A stretch of DNA of 64,000 nt. It comes from Paenibacillus helianthi. Lineage in GTDB: Bacteria > Bacillota > Bacilli > Paenibacillales > Paenibacillaceae. The notes under the pieces were generated by a model. It was not told the origin of the DNA, searched no databases, and saw nothing but the letters and a program-made list of their open reading frames with translations. Position 1 is the first letter of the stretch; every line of letters begins with the position of its first letter. The stretch is from NCBI RefSeq assembly GCF_001909055.1, contig NZ_LVWI01000002.1, positions 1-64,000 of the forward strand. The letters run 5' to 3'. Shown piece after piece: positions 7,519 through 16,294 of the stretch. Position numbers and translations under genes: made by a program.

Positions 7519-10500
7519 CCGGAGAATCTGACGATAAAAGTACTGATCTCATACGGCTTCATTTCATGGGTAACCGTCTGGCCAACGTTAGCTTCGCCGA
7601 GCGGCCGCTCCATCAAGTCGCATTCCTGCCAGGAATGAAGCGGATAATCACTGCTAAGCGTTACGGTGCTGCGGGTGCCTGTATACTCATGCAGGCGGAC
7701 GATGAAGCCATCGCCATTCTCCGCCATTTTGACGGCATCGACGGCAATGCCGGCGGTGTCTGTCTTAATCAGCGATTTGCCGGCCCCGGTAGAATAACCG
7801 CCCTTAACCACATACAGCGGATTGTTCAGTGACCAGGCCTCCTGCACTGTGGTTGCCGCTGCCCAGTCCCCCTTATGCGGCAGCAGAGCATACGTGAAGC
7901 GGTGCTCCCCCTGATCCGCCTGCCAGTCGGGCTCGGTTGCCGACTTAATCAGCGACAGCCGCATCACATGATCCTTGATGTCGTAGCCGTATTTGCAGTC
8001 GTTCAGCAAGCTGACTCCATAACCCCGCTCCGACAGATCAGCCCACTGATGGCCCACACTTTCAAAACGTGCATAATCCCAGCTTGTATTCCAGTGTGTA
8101 GGCCGCTTTACGTTGCCGAACTGAATATCGTAGGTGGCTTCCGTAGCCCGCACCGCAACCGGAAAAGCAGTCTTCAGCAGCTGATGCTGCTCATGCCAGT
8201 CAACCCAGGTCTCGAAATCTATCCGTGCGCTTCTGCTGTACACTTTAACCCTCTGGATGATGGTGGAGTCCATATATTTCCAGGTAAATTCCAGCACCGC
8301 GGCAATCAAGCCGCATTCTATCCGTTCAACGGAGCGGAGGTCTGTGATTACGCGCATTTTCTCCTGATAAAATAGGTCAATATCCCAGGCATCGAACATC
8401 TTTGGCTTATCCTCAAAGACCTGAAGCACATTGCCGTTCTCACCTGGAGCCAGCACCTCCCGCTGTTCCCGCCGGTCATAGATCCGGCTCAGCTGCCCGG
8501 CTTCGTTCCACTCCAACACATAAAACGGCGTTGTAAGCCGCAAATCCTCCCATTCGAACGGAACCGGACGGTCTGGCATTAAGGCTGGGCCTTCCGGAGC
8601 GCCAATCTTTCCTCCAGCAGTATCAGCAGTATCAGCAGAATCTGTTGCATACGGCAGTTGAGCGGGGTCTGCTACGGACCGGGAAGTGATAACCGTACTG
8701 CCCAGCATCGGAACGGACGGAACCTCCACCAGCCATTCATCCCCTGCACGCTGGGAAGTTAGCTTTTGGCCGTCCGCAGTGCTCCACTCCAAATCCCCTG
8801 CCGCTGCTTCATAAGGAATAGCTGCCAGCTCAGTCCGCTCGAAGAAGGCTCCATTAAATACCGTGTACTGCACTGCCTGCCGTGAATCGGATAACCCGGT
8901 CAGCCCTTCTGCCGCAGCATCAGCCGCCGCGCGGCCAATCCGCTCCGCTTCTGCATATTCCAGCCGGGAGTCCTCGTACACCTCATGGATGGAGGAGCCG
9001 GGAATAATATCGTGGAACTGATTGCGAAGGATGGTATGCCAGCCTTCCAGCAGCGGCTTCGCAGGATAGCTGCCGAAGCCACCCTTTTCGGTAGCAAGCA
9101 GCACCTGCAGCCACTCCGCTTCGCGGTACAGCAGCTCCAGCTTCCGGTTCATCCGTTTGTTGTAGGCCTGGCTCGTATACGTTCCCCGGTGATATTCCAG
9201 GTACAGCTCCCCGTCCCAGGTATGAACATACTGGTCGGTACTGCGGACCGTTTCATTCAGGCGCTCAAAATACTCATCTGCCCGGCCCGTCTGGACTGCG
9301 GGAATCCCCGGCATTTTATCAAGCCGACGGCGCATTTCAAGCATTTCCCGGTTAACCCCCCCGCCCCCATCGCCGTATCCATAAGAGAGTAGCAATTCGC
9401 GGTTGAGATTCTTGTCCCGGTACTGATCCCAGATCCCCTGAACGGAAAAAGGTTCAATCAGCCCGTTATAAGTGTAATACCAGGCGCCAGAGTTTGGCCC
9501 TTCAGGTGTGGTAATGAAATGAGTGAGCACTTCACTGCCGTCAATGCCTCTCCAGTGAAACGTATCATGGGGCATCCGGTTATATTGGCTCCAGCTGATT
9601 TTGGTGGTCATGAATGTATCAATTCCCGATTTCCGCAAAATCTGCGGCAGCGCCCAGCTATAGCCAAAGACATCCGGCAGCCACAAATATTTGCAGTCCA
9701 CACCAAATTCCTCCCGGAAAAACTTCGTCCCGTACAGAATCTGACGCACCAGTGACTCCCCGCTGGTCAGGTTGCAATCCGCCTCCAGCCACATTGCGCC
9801 ACCGGCTTCCCAGCGCTCTTCTTCAACCCGCTTGCGGATTTCTGCATAGATCTCCGGGTAATCCTCCTTGATGTAGGCATATAGCTGAGGCTGGGTCTGC
9901 AAAAATATATATTCCGGGTACTCTTTCATCAGCCGGAGTACGGTGGAGAAGGAACGTGCCGCCTTTTCCCGGGTATGGGTCAGCCGCCACAACCACGCCA
10001 CATCGATATGGGTGTGGCCGATTGCGGTTACGGTTACAGGATGCTTATGCTCAATCAGTGCCAGCTGCTCCAGAAGAAGGGACTCCGCCTCCTGGACGGA
10101 AATGTAAAAGTCTACGCTGCCCGGTTTGGACCAATCCAGCTTGTGGAATGCCCGGTTAAGCACCATCAGCAGTTCCTGCTTCTCCGGCTGATTATCCGCA
10201 AGCTGCTTGTATGTGGAGAGGGCCGCGCGGCCGGTATAATACAAATTATCAGCTGCCTCATCCAGCCAAGCCAGCTCTGCGCGCACGATCCGGTGCTCCT
10301 GGGGAACCGGACGTCCTCCGCCTTCCAGTCCCGACCATAAGCGGAAAGTGAAGTCCAGCGTCTGCCCTGCGGCATTCTTCTCCAGAAAGACCTCCTGGTG
10401 GTTGGAATCCACGCCCTGATAAGGCTTGCCGTCAATATATAGCAGCGACTCGAAGCCGCTATTGTTGCCCCCTCCGGTCCGGCCGAAGTCAAAAATTCCG

Positions 10501-10748
10501 ACCACACGTTTCCCCTTCCACCCGGCAGGCACTTCCACGGTCCGCTGGAGCCAGATGTACACATCCCGTCCGGTCCAGTAATCCCCGTGCTGAAGCTTGC
10601 TGTCTCCTTCGAGCTGCGGAGGGTACATCCCATTCGCCCCATCCTTATCCTCCACCGCCAGCCAATCATTCAGCTTGGCAATCTCACGGTAACGGTATCC
10701 TTCCAGCTCCCGCAGCCGGGCAGCCAGCTTCTCCTCAGTCCAAAACAT
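7515..10748 (-). CDS. Alpha-mannosidase, GH38
   Basis: Predicted cytoplasmic class II alpha-mannosidase of 1077 aa, without a signal peptide. Domain order is the GH38 one: an N-terminal beta region (1-230), the catalytic barrel opening with VTAIGHTHIDVAWLW (zinc ligands His and Asp), the nucleophile Asp in LWLPDVFGYSW, a helical middle domain with FHDIIPGSSIHEVYED, and large C-terminal beta domains. A small low-complexity stretch (DSADTADTAGG, about 700-712) interrupts the beta domain. GAGGAGG lies just before the ATG, and the 16-bp LacI-type palindrome at 10765-10780 sits directly upstream of that. It therefore appears to be the single target of the adjacent LacI regulator. Confidence 0.95.
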   Translation of the reverse strand: MFWTEEKLAARLRELEGYRYREIAKLNDWLAVEDKDGANGMYPPQLEGDSKLQHGDYWTGRDVYIWLQRTVEVPAGWKGKRVVGIFDFGRTGGGNNSGFESLLYIDGKPYQGVDSNHQEVFLEKNAAGQTLDFTFRLWSGLEGGGRPVPQEHRIVRAELAWLDEAADNLYYTGRAALSTYKQLADNQPEKQELLMVLNRAFHKLDWSKPGSVDFYISVQEAESLLLEQLALIEHKHPVTVTAIGHTHIDVAWLWRLTHTREKAARSFSTVLRLMKEYPEYIFLQTQPQLYAYIKEDYPEIYAEIRKRVEEERWEAGGAMWLEADCNLTSGESLVRQILYGTKFFREEFGVDCKYLWLPDVFGYSWALPQILRKSGIDTFMTTKISWSQYNRMPHDTFHWRGIDGSEVLTHFITTPEGPNSGAWYYTYNGLIEPFSVQGIWDQYRDKNLNRELLLSYGYGDGGGGVNREMLEMRRRLDKMPGIPAVQTGRADEYFERLNETVRSTDQYVHTWDGELYLEYHRGTYTSQAYNKRMNRKLELLYREAEWLQVLLATEKGGFGSYPAKPLLEGWHTILRNQFHDIIPGSSIHEVYEDSRLEYAEAERIGRAAADAAAEGLTGLSDSRQAVQYTVFNGAFFERTELAAIPYEAAAGDLEWSTADGQKLTSQRAGDEWLVEVPSVPMLGSTVITSRSVADPAQLPYATDSADTADTAGGKIGAPEGPALMPDRPVPFEWEDLRLTTPFYVLEWNEAGQLSRIYDRREQREVLAPGENGNVLQVFEDKPKMFDAWDIDLFYQEKMRVITDLRSVERIECGLIAAVLEFTWKYMDSTIIQRVKVYSRSARIDFETWVDWHEQHQLLKTAFPVAVRATEATYDIQFGNVKRPTHWNTSWDYARFESVGHQWADLSERGYGVSLLNDCKYGYDIKDHVMRLSLIKSATEPDWQADQGEHRFTYALLPHKGDWAAATTVQEAWSLNNPLYVVKGGYSTGAGKSLIKTDTAGIAVDAVKMAENGDGFIVRLHEYTGTRSTVTLSSDYPLHSWQECDLMERPLGEANVGQTVTHEMKPYEISTFIVRFSG

Positions 10749-10764
10749 TTGCCCATCCTCCTCT

Positions 10765-10780
10765 TATAACACGTGTTATA
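10765..10780. promoter_or_regulatory. 16-bp palindromic operator of the alpha-mannosidase gene
   Basis: TATAACACGTGTTATA is a perfect palindrome with the central CG typical of LacI-family operators. It abuts the ribosome site of the GH38 gene. An identical copy lies upstream of the neighbouring LacI gene (11888-11903). Confidence 0.8.
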
Positions 10781-10788
10781 TTTAATGG

Positions 10789-10829
10789 AAACGGCTGCGC
10801 CGCCCTTATTATCGGGCAGCTAACCGTTT
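10789..10829 (-). terminator. Hairpin after the LacI gene
   Basis: AACGGCTGCGCCGCCC and GGGCAGCTAACCGTT form an imperfect stem around TTATTATC, starting at the stop codon of the regulator gene. It separates that transcript from the GH38 promoter region. No strong T tract is present on the minus strand. Confidence 0.4.
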
Positions 10830-11868
10830 ACGCGCTTTCGCCTGCCCTTAACACCGCTGGCAGCCATATCTTTCCGGCCTTCTCTGGGGCAGCTCCGGCT
10901 TCAATAAGCTTGAGCACCCGGCGGACCGCTTCTTGCCCCATGCCTACGTAGGGGATTTCCACACAGCTTAAGGCCGGCAGGCTCAGACGGTGGCCCTGGA
11001 TTGTGTTGTCTGCCGCCATCACCCGCAGCTCTTCACCGATGTGCAGACCCAGCTTACTTGCTGCCCGGTACAAATCAGGAATTCCGCTGGACCAATTCAC
11101 CAGCAGCGGCGGCATTGGCTTCCCGATCTCCGACAGCTTCAGGAGCCATTCCTCCCAATCCACCCGCCCTTTCAGCTCGGGAAGCCGGAACCAAAAAGGG
11201 CTCATGCCCCGTTCGCCACACCAGCTTGTATAGGCTTCCCTGCGGGTCCGCTCCGCCCAGCTGCGGACGCCGTTATGATACACCTCAGCATACACCGGAG
11301 CCAGCAGCTGCGGGGTTCCCGGCCGCAGTAAATACTCCAGAGCCAGTTCCACACTGCCCTTGTAATCGGCCAGTACAGAGCATACCCCTTCCGCCTCGGC
11401 ATAGCCTTCCACGGAAACATACGGAACACCCGCCTCGCTGACCTTGGCGGCCCATTCCTCATCGTGATAGCTGGTATCATCCAGCGTCACGATGCCATCG
11501 ATCTTCCGCTGGCGGTAGAGATCCACCAGCTCATCTCTCGCTTCGCCGTCCGGCCGGTGGCCCGGCGAGCAGAGCAGAATGTGATAGCCATGCGCCTCAC
11601 ATTCCTGCTGCATGCCCTCCAGCAGCCGCATGAACAGCGGATGCCTTGTGTCGCCGAACGCAGCCAGACTCATGCTGCGGCCCGTCTTCATACTCCGTGC
11701 CTGGGCGTCCACATGGTAATTCAATTCGCGGATTGCCGCGAGCACATTCTCGCGGGTCTCCATGCTTACGCCGATGCCCGGCGTATCATTCAGTACCGCA
11801 GAGACTACGCTGCGGGATACTCCGGCCAGCTTCGCAACATCGTAGCTGGTCACTCTTTTTTTGCCCAT
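10828..11868 (-). CDS. LacI-family transcriptional repressor of the alpha-mannosidase
   Basis: 346 aa. The N-terminal HTH plus hinge helix reads KRVTSYDVAKLAGVSRSVVSAVLN ... VLAAIRELNY; the Peripla_BP-like effector domain follows (about 60-340). The ATG at 11868 is preferred, with GAGGTG upstream; a longer in-frame start at 11895 would run through the operator. Two identical 16-bp palindromes, one before this gene and one before GH38, indicate autorepression and control of the mannosidase, presumably relieved by a mannose-containing ligand (inference). Confidence 0.92.
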   Translation of the reverse strand: MGKKRVTSYDVAKLAGVSRSVVSAVLNDTPGIGVSMETRENVLAAIRELNYHVDAQARSMKTGRSMSLAAFGDTRHPLFMRLLEGMQQECEAHGYHILLCSPGHRPDGEARDELVDLYRQRKIDGIVTLDDTSYHDEEWAAKVSEAGVPYVSVEGYAEAEGVCSVLADYKGSVELALEYLLRPGTPQLLAPVYAEVYHNGVRSWAERTRREAYTSWCGERGMSPFWFRLPELKGRVDWEEWLLKLSEIGKPMPPLLVNWSSGIPDLYRAASKLGLHIGEELRVMAADNTIQGHRLSLPALSCVEIPYVGMGQEAVRRVLKLIEAGAAPEKAGKIWLPAVLRAGESA

Positions 11869-11887
11869 ATCAGCACCTCGGCAAGAG

Positions 11888-11903
11888 TATAACACGTGTT
11901 ATA
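11888..11903. promoter_or_regulatory. 16-bp palindromic operator of the LacI gene
   Basis: TATAACACGTGTTATA, identical to the copy before GH38, lies 20 bp upstream of the LacI start. A TACAAT -10-like hexamer on the minus strand lies just upstream, so bound repressor would block early elongation. Confidence 0.8.
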
Positions 11904-12044
11904 TTCATTGTATACCCTCATTATGGAAAAGGACTGAACGGGTATTCATCCAACACCGGCAGACAATCGGAATGCAGCAAAAAGGGACAGCAACAGTCTT
12001 TTACGGCTTCTGCTATCCCCTATTCTAAATATTAGTCCCGTTCA

Positions 12045-13058
12045 TTATTTCACTCTGGGGGCTGCAAGCAAGCTCTCCACAATATAATCGAGCTGGGCAT
12101 TGAGCGAATAAATATCACTGTAGTAGGAAAGTCCAAAATCAATCTCCAGCAGCCGGCCTTCTTTGACCGCAGGAATGCTGTTCCAGATCGGGTCCTGGGT
12201 CAGATCTGCCATCCCTTTATAGGAAGACCGGAAGATATAGTCCCCGCTGTATTTCGCGAGCACTTCAAAGGACACGGGTTCGCCGTCTCCACCGGTGGCG
12301 GAATCGATCTTTTGCTGAACCATTTCCGGCGCCTTCATTCCCAGGTATTCATAGATCACCTGCGAGCCGCGGCCGAACTGTTTGCGTGTGACCACGGCCA
12401 TGCTGCGGTCATTGCCGCCTTCCATAATCGAAATGGTATGGTCAAGAATGCCGGCTTCCTGAAGCTTTTGCTTGCTTTCCTCTACGTTGGCGTGGAACCC
12501 TTCGAACAGCTTCTTGCCCTCTTCCTCTTTACCAAGCACTTGTCCAATAAAGGAGACCCGTTCTTCAGCGGTCATCGTCTCAAAAGGTACCACCACGGTT
12601 GGAGCAATGTCATGAAGCGCTTCATAAGTATCCTCCGATGGAACGATAATCAGATCAGGATTCAGCGAGAGAATGACTTCAGGGCTTGCTTCGAACCAGC
12701 TTCCCAGCTTCTGCACATCCTTCAGCTCCGCCTCAAATGCGGCTCCTTCGTACACGTCGGATACGCCTATGGGTTTCACGCCCAGTGCCAGCACATCGCC
12801 CAGCAGATAGAGCACGACTACACGCTGCGGATTCGCCGGGACCTCAATATCTCCTTTTACCGTAGAAATTGTGCGGGTCTGCGCATCAGCAGGGCTTTCC
12901 GTGGCGGCAGTAGCGCCTGCTGATGCGGATGGAGAAGTAACCGGAGCATGGGTGCCGGAAGGGGATAAACTTCCTGTTCCTGAAGAGCAGGCACTTAATA
13001 CTAGGGTGAAGCATAACAACAGGGTTAGTAAAAGAGAGGGTTTCGTATTTCTGAACAT
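12045..13058 (-). CDS. Iron-siderophore ABC transporter binding lipoprotein (internal start of the AraC frame)
   Basis: 337 aa starting at Met318 of the longer frame. GAAGGAG lies 8 bases upstream of the ATG at 13058, and a -35/-10 pair and a perfect Fur 7-1-7 box precede it. A classic lipoprotein start (short basic N-terminus, Leu-rich core, LSAC) is followed by a Ser/Ala/Thr linker and the helical-hinge binding-protein fold: ISTVKGDIEVPANPQRVV, then VILSLNPDLIIVPSED and a C-terminal YSDIYSLNAQLDYI. It should capture ferric siderophore at the membrane. It is an orphan: permease and ATPase genes are absent here, so it must use a transporter encoded elsewhere. Confidence 0.85.
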   Translation of the reverse strand: MFRNTKPSLLLTLLLCFTLVLSACSSGTGSLSPSGTHAPVTSPSASAGATAATESPADAQTRTISTVKGDIEVPANPQRVVVLYLLGDVLALGVKPIGVSDVYEGAAFEAELKDVQKLGSWFEASPEVILSLNPDLIIVPSEDTYEALHDIAPTVVVPFETMTAEERVSFIGQVLGKEEEGKKLFEGFHANVEESKQKLQEAGILDHTISIMEGGNDRSMAVVTRKQFGRGSQVIYEYLGMKAPEMVQQKIDSATGGDGEPVSFEVLAKYSGDYIFRSSYKGMADLTQDPIWNSIPAVKEGRLLEIDFGLSYYSDIYSLNAQLDYIVESLLAAPRVK

Positions 13059-14009
13059 GGATAATGCTCCTTCGTTAAATTGATAATGATTATCATAATC
13101 AATATAACGAAGGAAAACATCATCGGCAATGTCATATCTGGCAACTACGGATGACATTTCCGGCCAACGCTCCGTATTCTGGAGTGAATTTTTGTATTTT
13201 ACAGGTGAGGCTCCATAAAATTTCTTGAACATCCGCCCAAAATAGTATCCATCCGGATACCCCACAGCGATTGCAATATCATGCAGGCTGGCTTCTGTGT
13301 TCAACAGCAAATCCAGCGCTTTTTCCATGCGGATGCGAATTAAGTATTGTGCTGGACTGGTCTGAAGGCGGATTCTGTACAGTCTGGACAACGTTCTGCG
13401 GCTGCTGCCTAAGGATTCAGCCAGGTTTTCCAGTGTGATGGGCTCACTATAGTGATTCTGCATATAACGGATGGCTTGATCCAGCGGATCTGGTCTCAGC
13501 GGCTCAAGGTTCTGGGCGTGCAGCTGCCAGAGCAGCTCGTGTGCCCATTGATAGAACAGGGCTTTGACCTGTAAGTGCTCAAGCGCTCCGCCTTTTTGCC
13601 ACTCCTTATGCATGGTGTTTAGCTTATCGAATAGTGGCAGTGGATTGCCTGGAACGAAGGTGTACTGGTGATTAAAGGGATTGCTGCGCTCCAAAAGTGG
13701 AAGCAGATTTTTGCGATCAGGAAGTATTGGGACAGATTTATATAGAACTAAGTAGTACTCCAACGCCTCCGCTATCCGCAATATCTCTATCACCATGCCC
13801 TTGCCGCCATGAATGATTGTTGCGCTCTGGAATTCATAGATATAATCGTCTACAAGCACCTTGCCACTGCCGCGGATGACATATAGAAAAGCGCTGGCCG
13901 GCAGCTTGTACCTCACATCCTTAGCGCTGCCGCTGAAGGAACTGCGGCGGATATCTATAATTTCTATGAACGAGTGATTCCACAGTAAAATGTGGTCCTT
14001 CAGATTCAT
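12045..14009 (-). CDS. AraC-type regulator continuous in frame with a siderophore-binding lipoprotein
   Basis: One uninterrupted 654-codon frame. Residues 1-165 are a cupin-like sensor region; about 175-285 is an AraC HTH pair (ITLENLAESLGSSRRTLSRLY and HDIAIAVGYPDGYYFGRMFKKFYG). A short linker follows, then at Met318 a complete lipoprotein signal peptide with lipobox LSAC (338-341), an Ala/Ser/Thr linker and a FepB/FhuD-type binding domain (QRVVVLYLLGDVLALGVKPIG). Bacillus Btr is a known AraC plus siderophore-binding fusion, but it lacks a signal peptide. The second half has its own promoter, Fur box and ribosome site inside this frame, so two products are likely. Full-length translation is unproven; a GAGGG site precedes the ATG at 14009. 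No siderophore permease lies nearby. Confidence 0.8.
   Translation of the reverse strand: MNLKDHILLWNHSFIEIIDIRRSSFSGSAKDVRYKLPASAFLYVIRGSGKVLVDDYIYEFQSATIIHGGKGMVIEILRIAEALEYYLVLYKSVPILPDRKNLLPLLERSNPFNHQYTFVPGNPLPLFDKLNTMHKEWQKGGALEHLQVKALFYQWAHELLWQLHAQNLEPLRPDPLDQAIRYMQNHYSEPITLENLAESLGSSRRTLSRLYRIRLQTSPAQYLIRIRMEKALDLLLNTEASLHDIAIAVGYPDGYYFGRMFKKFYGASPVKYKNSLQNTERWPEMSSVVARYDIADDVFLRYIDYDNHYQFNEGALSMFRNTKPSLLLTLLLCFTLVLSACSSGTGSLSPSGTHAPVTSPSASAGATAATESPADAQTRTISTVKGDIEVPANPQRVVVLYLLGDVLALGVKPIGVSDVYEGAAFEAELKDVQKLGSWFEASPEVILSLNPDLIIVPSEDTYEALHDIAPTVVVPFETMTAEERVSFIGQVLGKEEEGKKLFEGFHANVEESKQKLQEAGILDHTISIMEGGNDRSMAVVTRKQFGRGSQVIYEYLGMKAPEMVQQKIDSATGGDGEPVSFEVLAKYSGDYIFRSSYKGMADLTQDPIWNSIPAVKEGRLLEIDFGLSYYSDIYSLNAQLDYIVESLLAAPRVK
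13081..13129 (-). promoter_or_regulatory. Internal Fur-controlled promoter of the binding-protein gene
   Basis: On the minus strand TTGCCG (13129-13124), 17 bases, then TATATT (13106-13101) form a promoter. TGATAATGATTATCA at 13081-13095, a perfect 7-1-7 Fur box, lies over the expected start point. All of it is inside the AraC reading frame, where the Fur box is translated as part of YDNHYQ. Confidence 0.8.
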
Positions 14010-14052
14010 GGCCCTCTATCAACTCCCATTCTTTCATACCGTGATTATAGAT

Positions 14053-14071
14053 GATAATCGTTCTCATTTGC
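14053..14071 (-). promoter_or_regulatory. Fur box upstream of the AraC/binding-protein frame
   Basis: GATAATCGTTCTCATTTGC matches 13 of 19 positions of the classical Fur box, with TGATAAT-C-GTTCTCA as a 7-1-7 core. It lies about 45 bp upstream of the AraC start, so iron should repress both halves of the locus. Confidence 0.6.
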
Positions 14072-14168
14072 AATAAAATGCTGTGACTTCTCCGGCCCAT
14101 TCCGCAAAGGATTCTCCTTTGTCCATAGCGAAAAATACCAATCCTACGTCCCATTCGGCCATTCCTAC

Positions 14169-14198
14169 TTGTTATGCATACCTCATCATGGGTACAAT
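14169..14198 (+). promoter_or_regulatory. Candidate sigma-A promoter of nadE
   Basis: TTGTTA (14169-14174) and TACAAT (14193-14198) are separated by 18 bases, about 45 bp upstream of the nadE start. Confidence 0.45.
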
Positions 14199-14242
14199 TA
14201 ATTATTAGTACGTGTCATTCATACAAAGGATAGGTGAAACAA

Positions 14243-16180
14243 ATGCAGAATTTCGGATTCGCAAGAGTCGCTGCCGCTTCCCCTGAATTGCGGGTTGCCG
14301 ACTGCGAGTTTAATGCAGCGCAAATTATAGATGTCATCCGGCAGGCGGATGAGAATCAGGTCGAATATCTGGTGCTGCCGGAGCTGTCTATCACCGGCTA
14401 TACCTGTGCGGATTTATTCCTGCAGCCGATGCTCCAGCAGGCTGCGCTTACAGCACTGCAGAAGATCACCGCAGCTACTGAGGGGCGCAATCTGATCGTC
14501 ATTGCCGGTCTGCCTATTTCTATAAAAAGCAGATTGTTCAACTGTGCTGCCGTGCTGCAACAAGGAAAAATCCTGGGACTTGTCGTGAAGACCTGCATCC
14601 CAGGCTACAGTGAATTCTATGAGCCCCGCTGGTTTGCCGGGGCTGAGGAACTCGAGGTCTCCGAGCTGCGGGTTGGTGCAGCGGTTGTTCCCATCGGCAA
14701 CGATCTGATCTTCACCTGTGAAGGCAGCGGCGGGCTATCCTTCGGTGTGGAAATCTGCGAGGATCTCTGGGTTCCGGTTCCTCCGAGCAGCCTGCTCGCC
14801 CAGGCCGGAGCCACGCTGTTGTTCAACCCTTCAGCCAGCAATGAGCTGGTAGGCAAAGCCGACTACCGCCGCCAGCTGGTCACCAGCCAGTCCGCCTCCT
14901 GCGTCGCAGGCTACGTCTACGCCGGCTGCAATACCGGCGAATCGACTACGGATGTCGTATTCGGCGGCCACTCGCTGATCGCCGAGAACGGGCAGATGCT
15001 CGCTGAATCCGAGCGTTTTACCCATGAGAGCCGGATCATCATTGCCGATATCGACGTGCCGAGAATCCAGTATTCCCGTACGGTGATGGGAACCTTCCGT
15101 GCCGGCAAGGGCGGACGCAATTACCGCGAGGTTTTCTATGCCGCTCCGGGCGTCCATCATGCAGGACGAAAGCTGGTCCGCAGCATCGCCGTGAATCCCT
15201 TTGTGCCCGGCAATCCGCAGCAGCGGGACGACCGCTGCCGGGAGATTCTCTCGATCCAGACCTCCGGCCTGATGAAGCGCATCCGCCACATCGGCACCAA
15301 GCAGGCGGTGATCGGCATCTCCGGTGGCCTGGACTCCACGCTGGCGCTGCTCGTCGCCGTTCGGGCAATGGAGCTGCTCGGCCGTCCGGCCAGCGATGTA
15401 CTGGCTGTTACGATGCCAGGCTTCGGCACGACGAACCGCACCTATGATAATGCAGTCGGCCTTATTAAGGCGCTCGGAGCTTCGCTCAAAGTAGTGGACA
15501 TCAAAGACGCCTGCCTGCAGCACTTCGAGGATATCGGCCATGACAAGGATGTTCACGACCTGACCTATGAGAATGTTCAGGCCCGGGAACGCACCCAGAT
15601 CCTGATGGATCTGGCCAACAAGAACGGCGGCATTGTGATCGGCACTGGGGATTTGTCAGAGCTTGCCCTCGGATGGTGCACCTATAACGGAGATCATATG
15701 TCCATGTACGGCGTTAATTCAGGCATTCCGAAGACGCTCATTCAATATGTCGTCGCCTGGTATGCGGATCACGAGGCGGACGAAACCGTGAACAAGCTGC
15801 TCTACGACATCATCGACACGGGAATCAGCCCTGAGCTTCTGCCGCCATCCGCTACAGGAGAGATTGTCCAGCTCACGGAGAATATTCTCGGGCCTTATGT
15901 AGTGCATGATTTCTTCCTGTATTACATGCTGCGGACCGGCGCTTCTCCCGCCAAAATGTTCTATCTAGCCCAGCATGCTTTTGGCGATACCTATCCCAAG
16001 GAGCAGCTGTTGAGCTGGCTCCGGGTATTCATCACCCGCTTTTTCACCCAGCAGTTCAAGCGCTCCTGCCTCCCGGACGGACCGAAGGTGGGAACGGTCA
16101 GCCTCTCACCGCGCGGCGACTGGCGCATGCCAAGCGATGCTTCTGCCGCTCTATGGCTGCGTGAAGTGGAAGAACTCTAG
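14243..16180 (+). CDS. nadE: Glutamine-dependent NAD+ synthetase
   Basis: Amidates nicotinic acid adenine dinucleotide to NAD+ using glutamine. 645 aa with the two-domain architecture. The N-terminal nitrilase-type glutaminase carries its triad as Glu in LPELSITGY, Lys in VVKTCIPGY and Cys in GVEICEDLWV. The C-terminal ATP-pyrophosphatase carries the P-loop GISGGLDSTLAL and later GTGDLSELALGW. Ammonia is channelled between the domains. The ATG at 14243 follows AAAGGATAGGTG; an in-frame GTG at 14234 is the alternative. It is divergent from the Fur-controlled locus and monocistronic, ending at a strong hairpin. Confidence 0.96.
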   Translation: MQNFGFARVAAASPELRVADCEFNAAQIIDVIRQADENQVEYLVLPELSITGYTCADLFLQPMLQQAALTALQKITAATEGRNLIVIAGLPISIKSRLFNCAAVLQQGKILGLVVKTCIPGYSEFYEPRWFAGAEELEVSELRVGAAVVPIGNDLIFTCEGSGGLSFGVEICEDLWVPVPPSSLLAQAGATLLFNPSASNELVGKADYRRQLVTSQSASCVAGYVYAGCNTGESTTDVVFGGHSLIAENGQMLAESERFTHESRIIIADIDVPRIQYSRTVMGTFRAGKGGRNYREVFYAAPGVHHAGRKLVRSIAVNPFVPGNPQQRDDRCREILSIQTSGLMKRIRHIGTKQAVIGISGGLDSTLALLVAVRAMELLGRPASDVLAVTMPGFGTTNRTYDNAVGLIKALGASLKVVDIKDACLQHFEDIGHDKDVHDLTYENVQARERTQILMDLANKNGGIVIGTGDLSELALGWCTYNGDHMSMYGVNSGIPKTLIQYVVAWYADHEADETVNKLLYDIIDTGISPELLPPSATGEIVQLTENILGPYVVHDFFLYYMLRTGASPAKMFYLAQHAFGDTYPKEQLLSWLRVFITRFFTQQFKRSCLPDGPKVGTVSLSPRGDWRMPSDASAALWLREVEEL

Positions 16181-16255
16181 GCGGCAGCCGCTTAACCGCA
16201 GCCATTCAGCCATTCAACAATTGAACAATTCAACAATTCATTGCATACAACCGGC

Positions 16256-16294
16256 AACGGCTGCGCCGTCCTATAAGGACAGCGCAGCCGTTTT
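16256..16294 (+). terminator. Rho-independent terminator of nadE
   Basis: AACGGCTGCGC ... GCGCAGCCGTT form an 11-bp GC-rich stem with further pairing inside (GTCC/GGAC), followed by TTTTAGTG. It lies about 75 bp after the nadE stop. A short direct repeat of CAACAATT precedes it at 16216-16238. Confidence 0.8.

Noticed and set aside
10166..10669. A 167-codon frame on the same strand as GH38
   Set aside because: It is an out-of-frame shadow of the continuous GH38 coding sequence with no independent start.
14831..15556. A 241-codon frame antisense to nadE
   Set aside because: nadE is unambiguous on the plus strand with all catalytic motifs; the antisense frame has no start signal or family.
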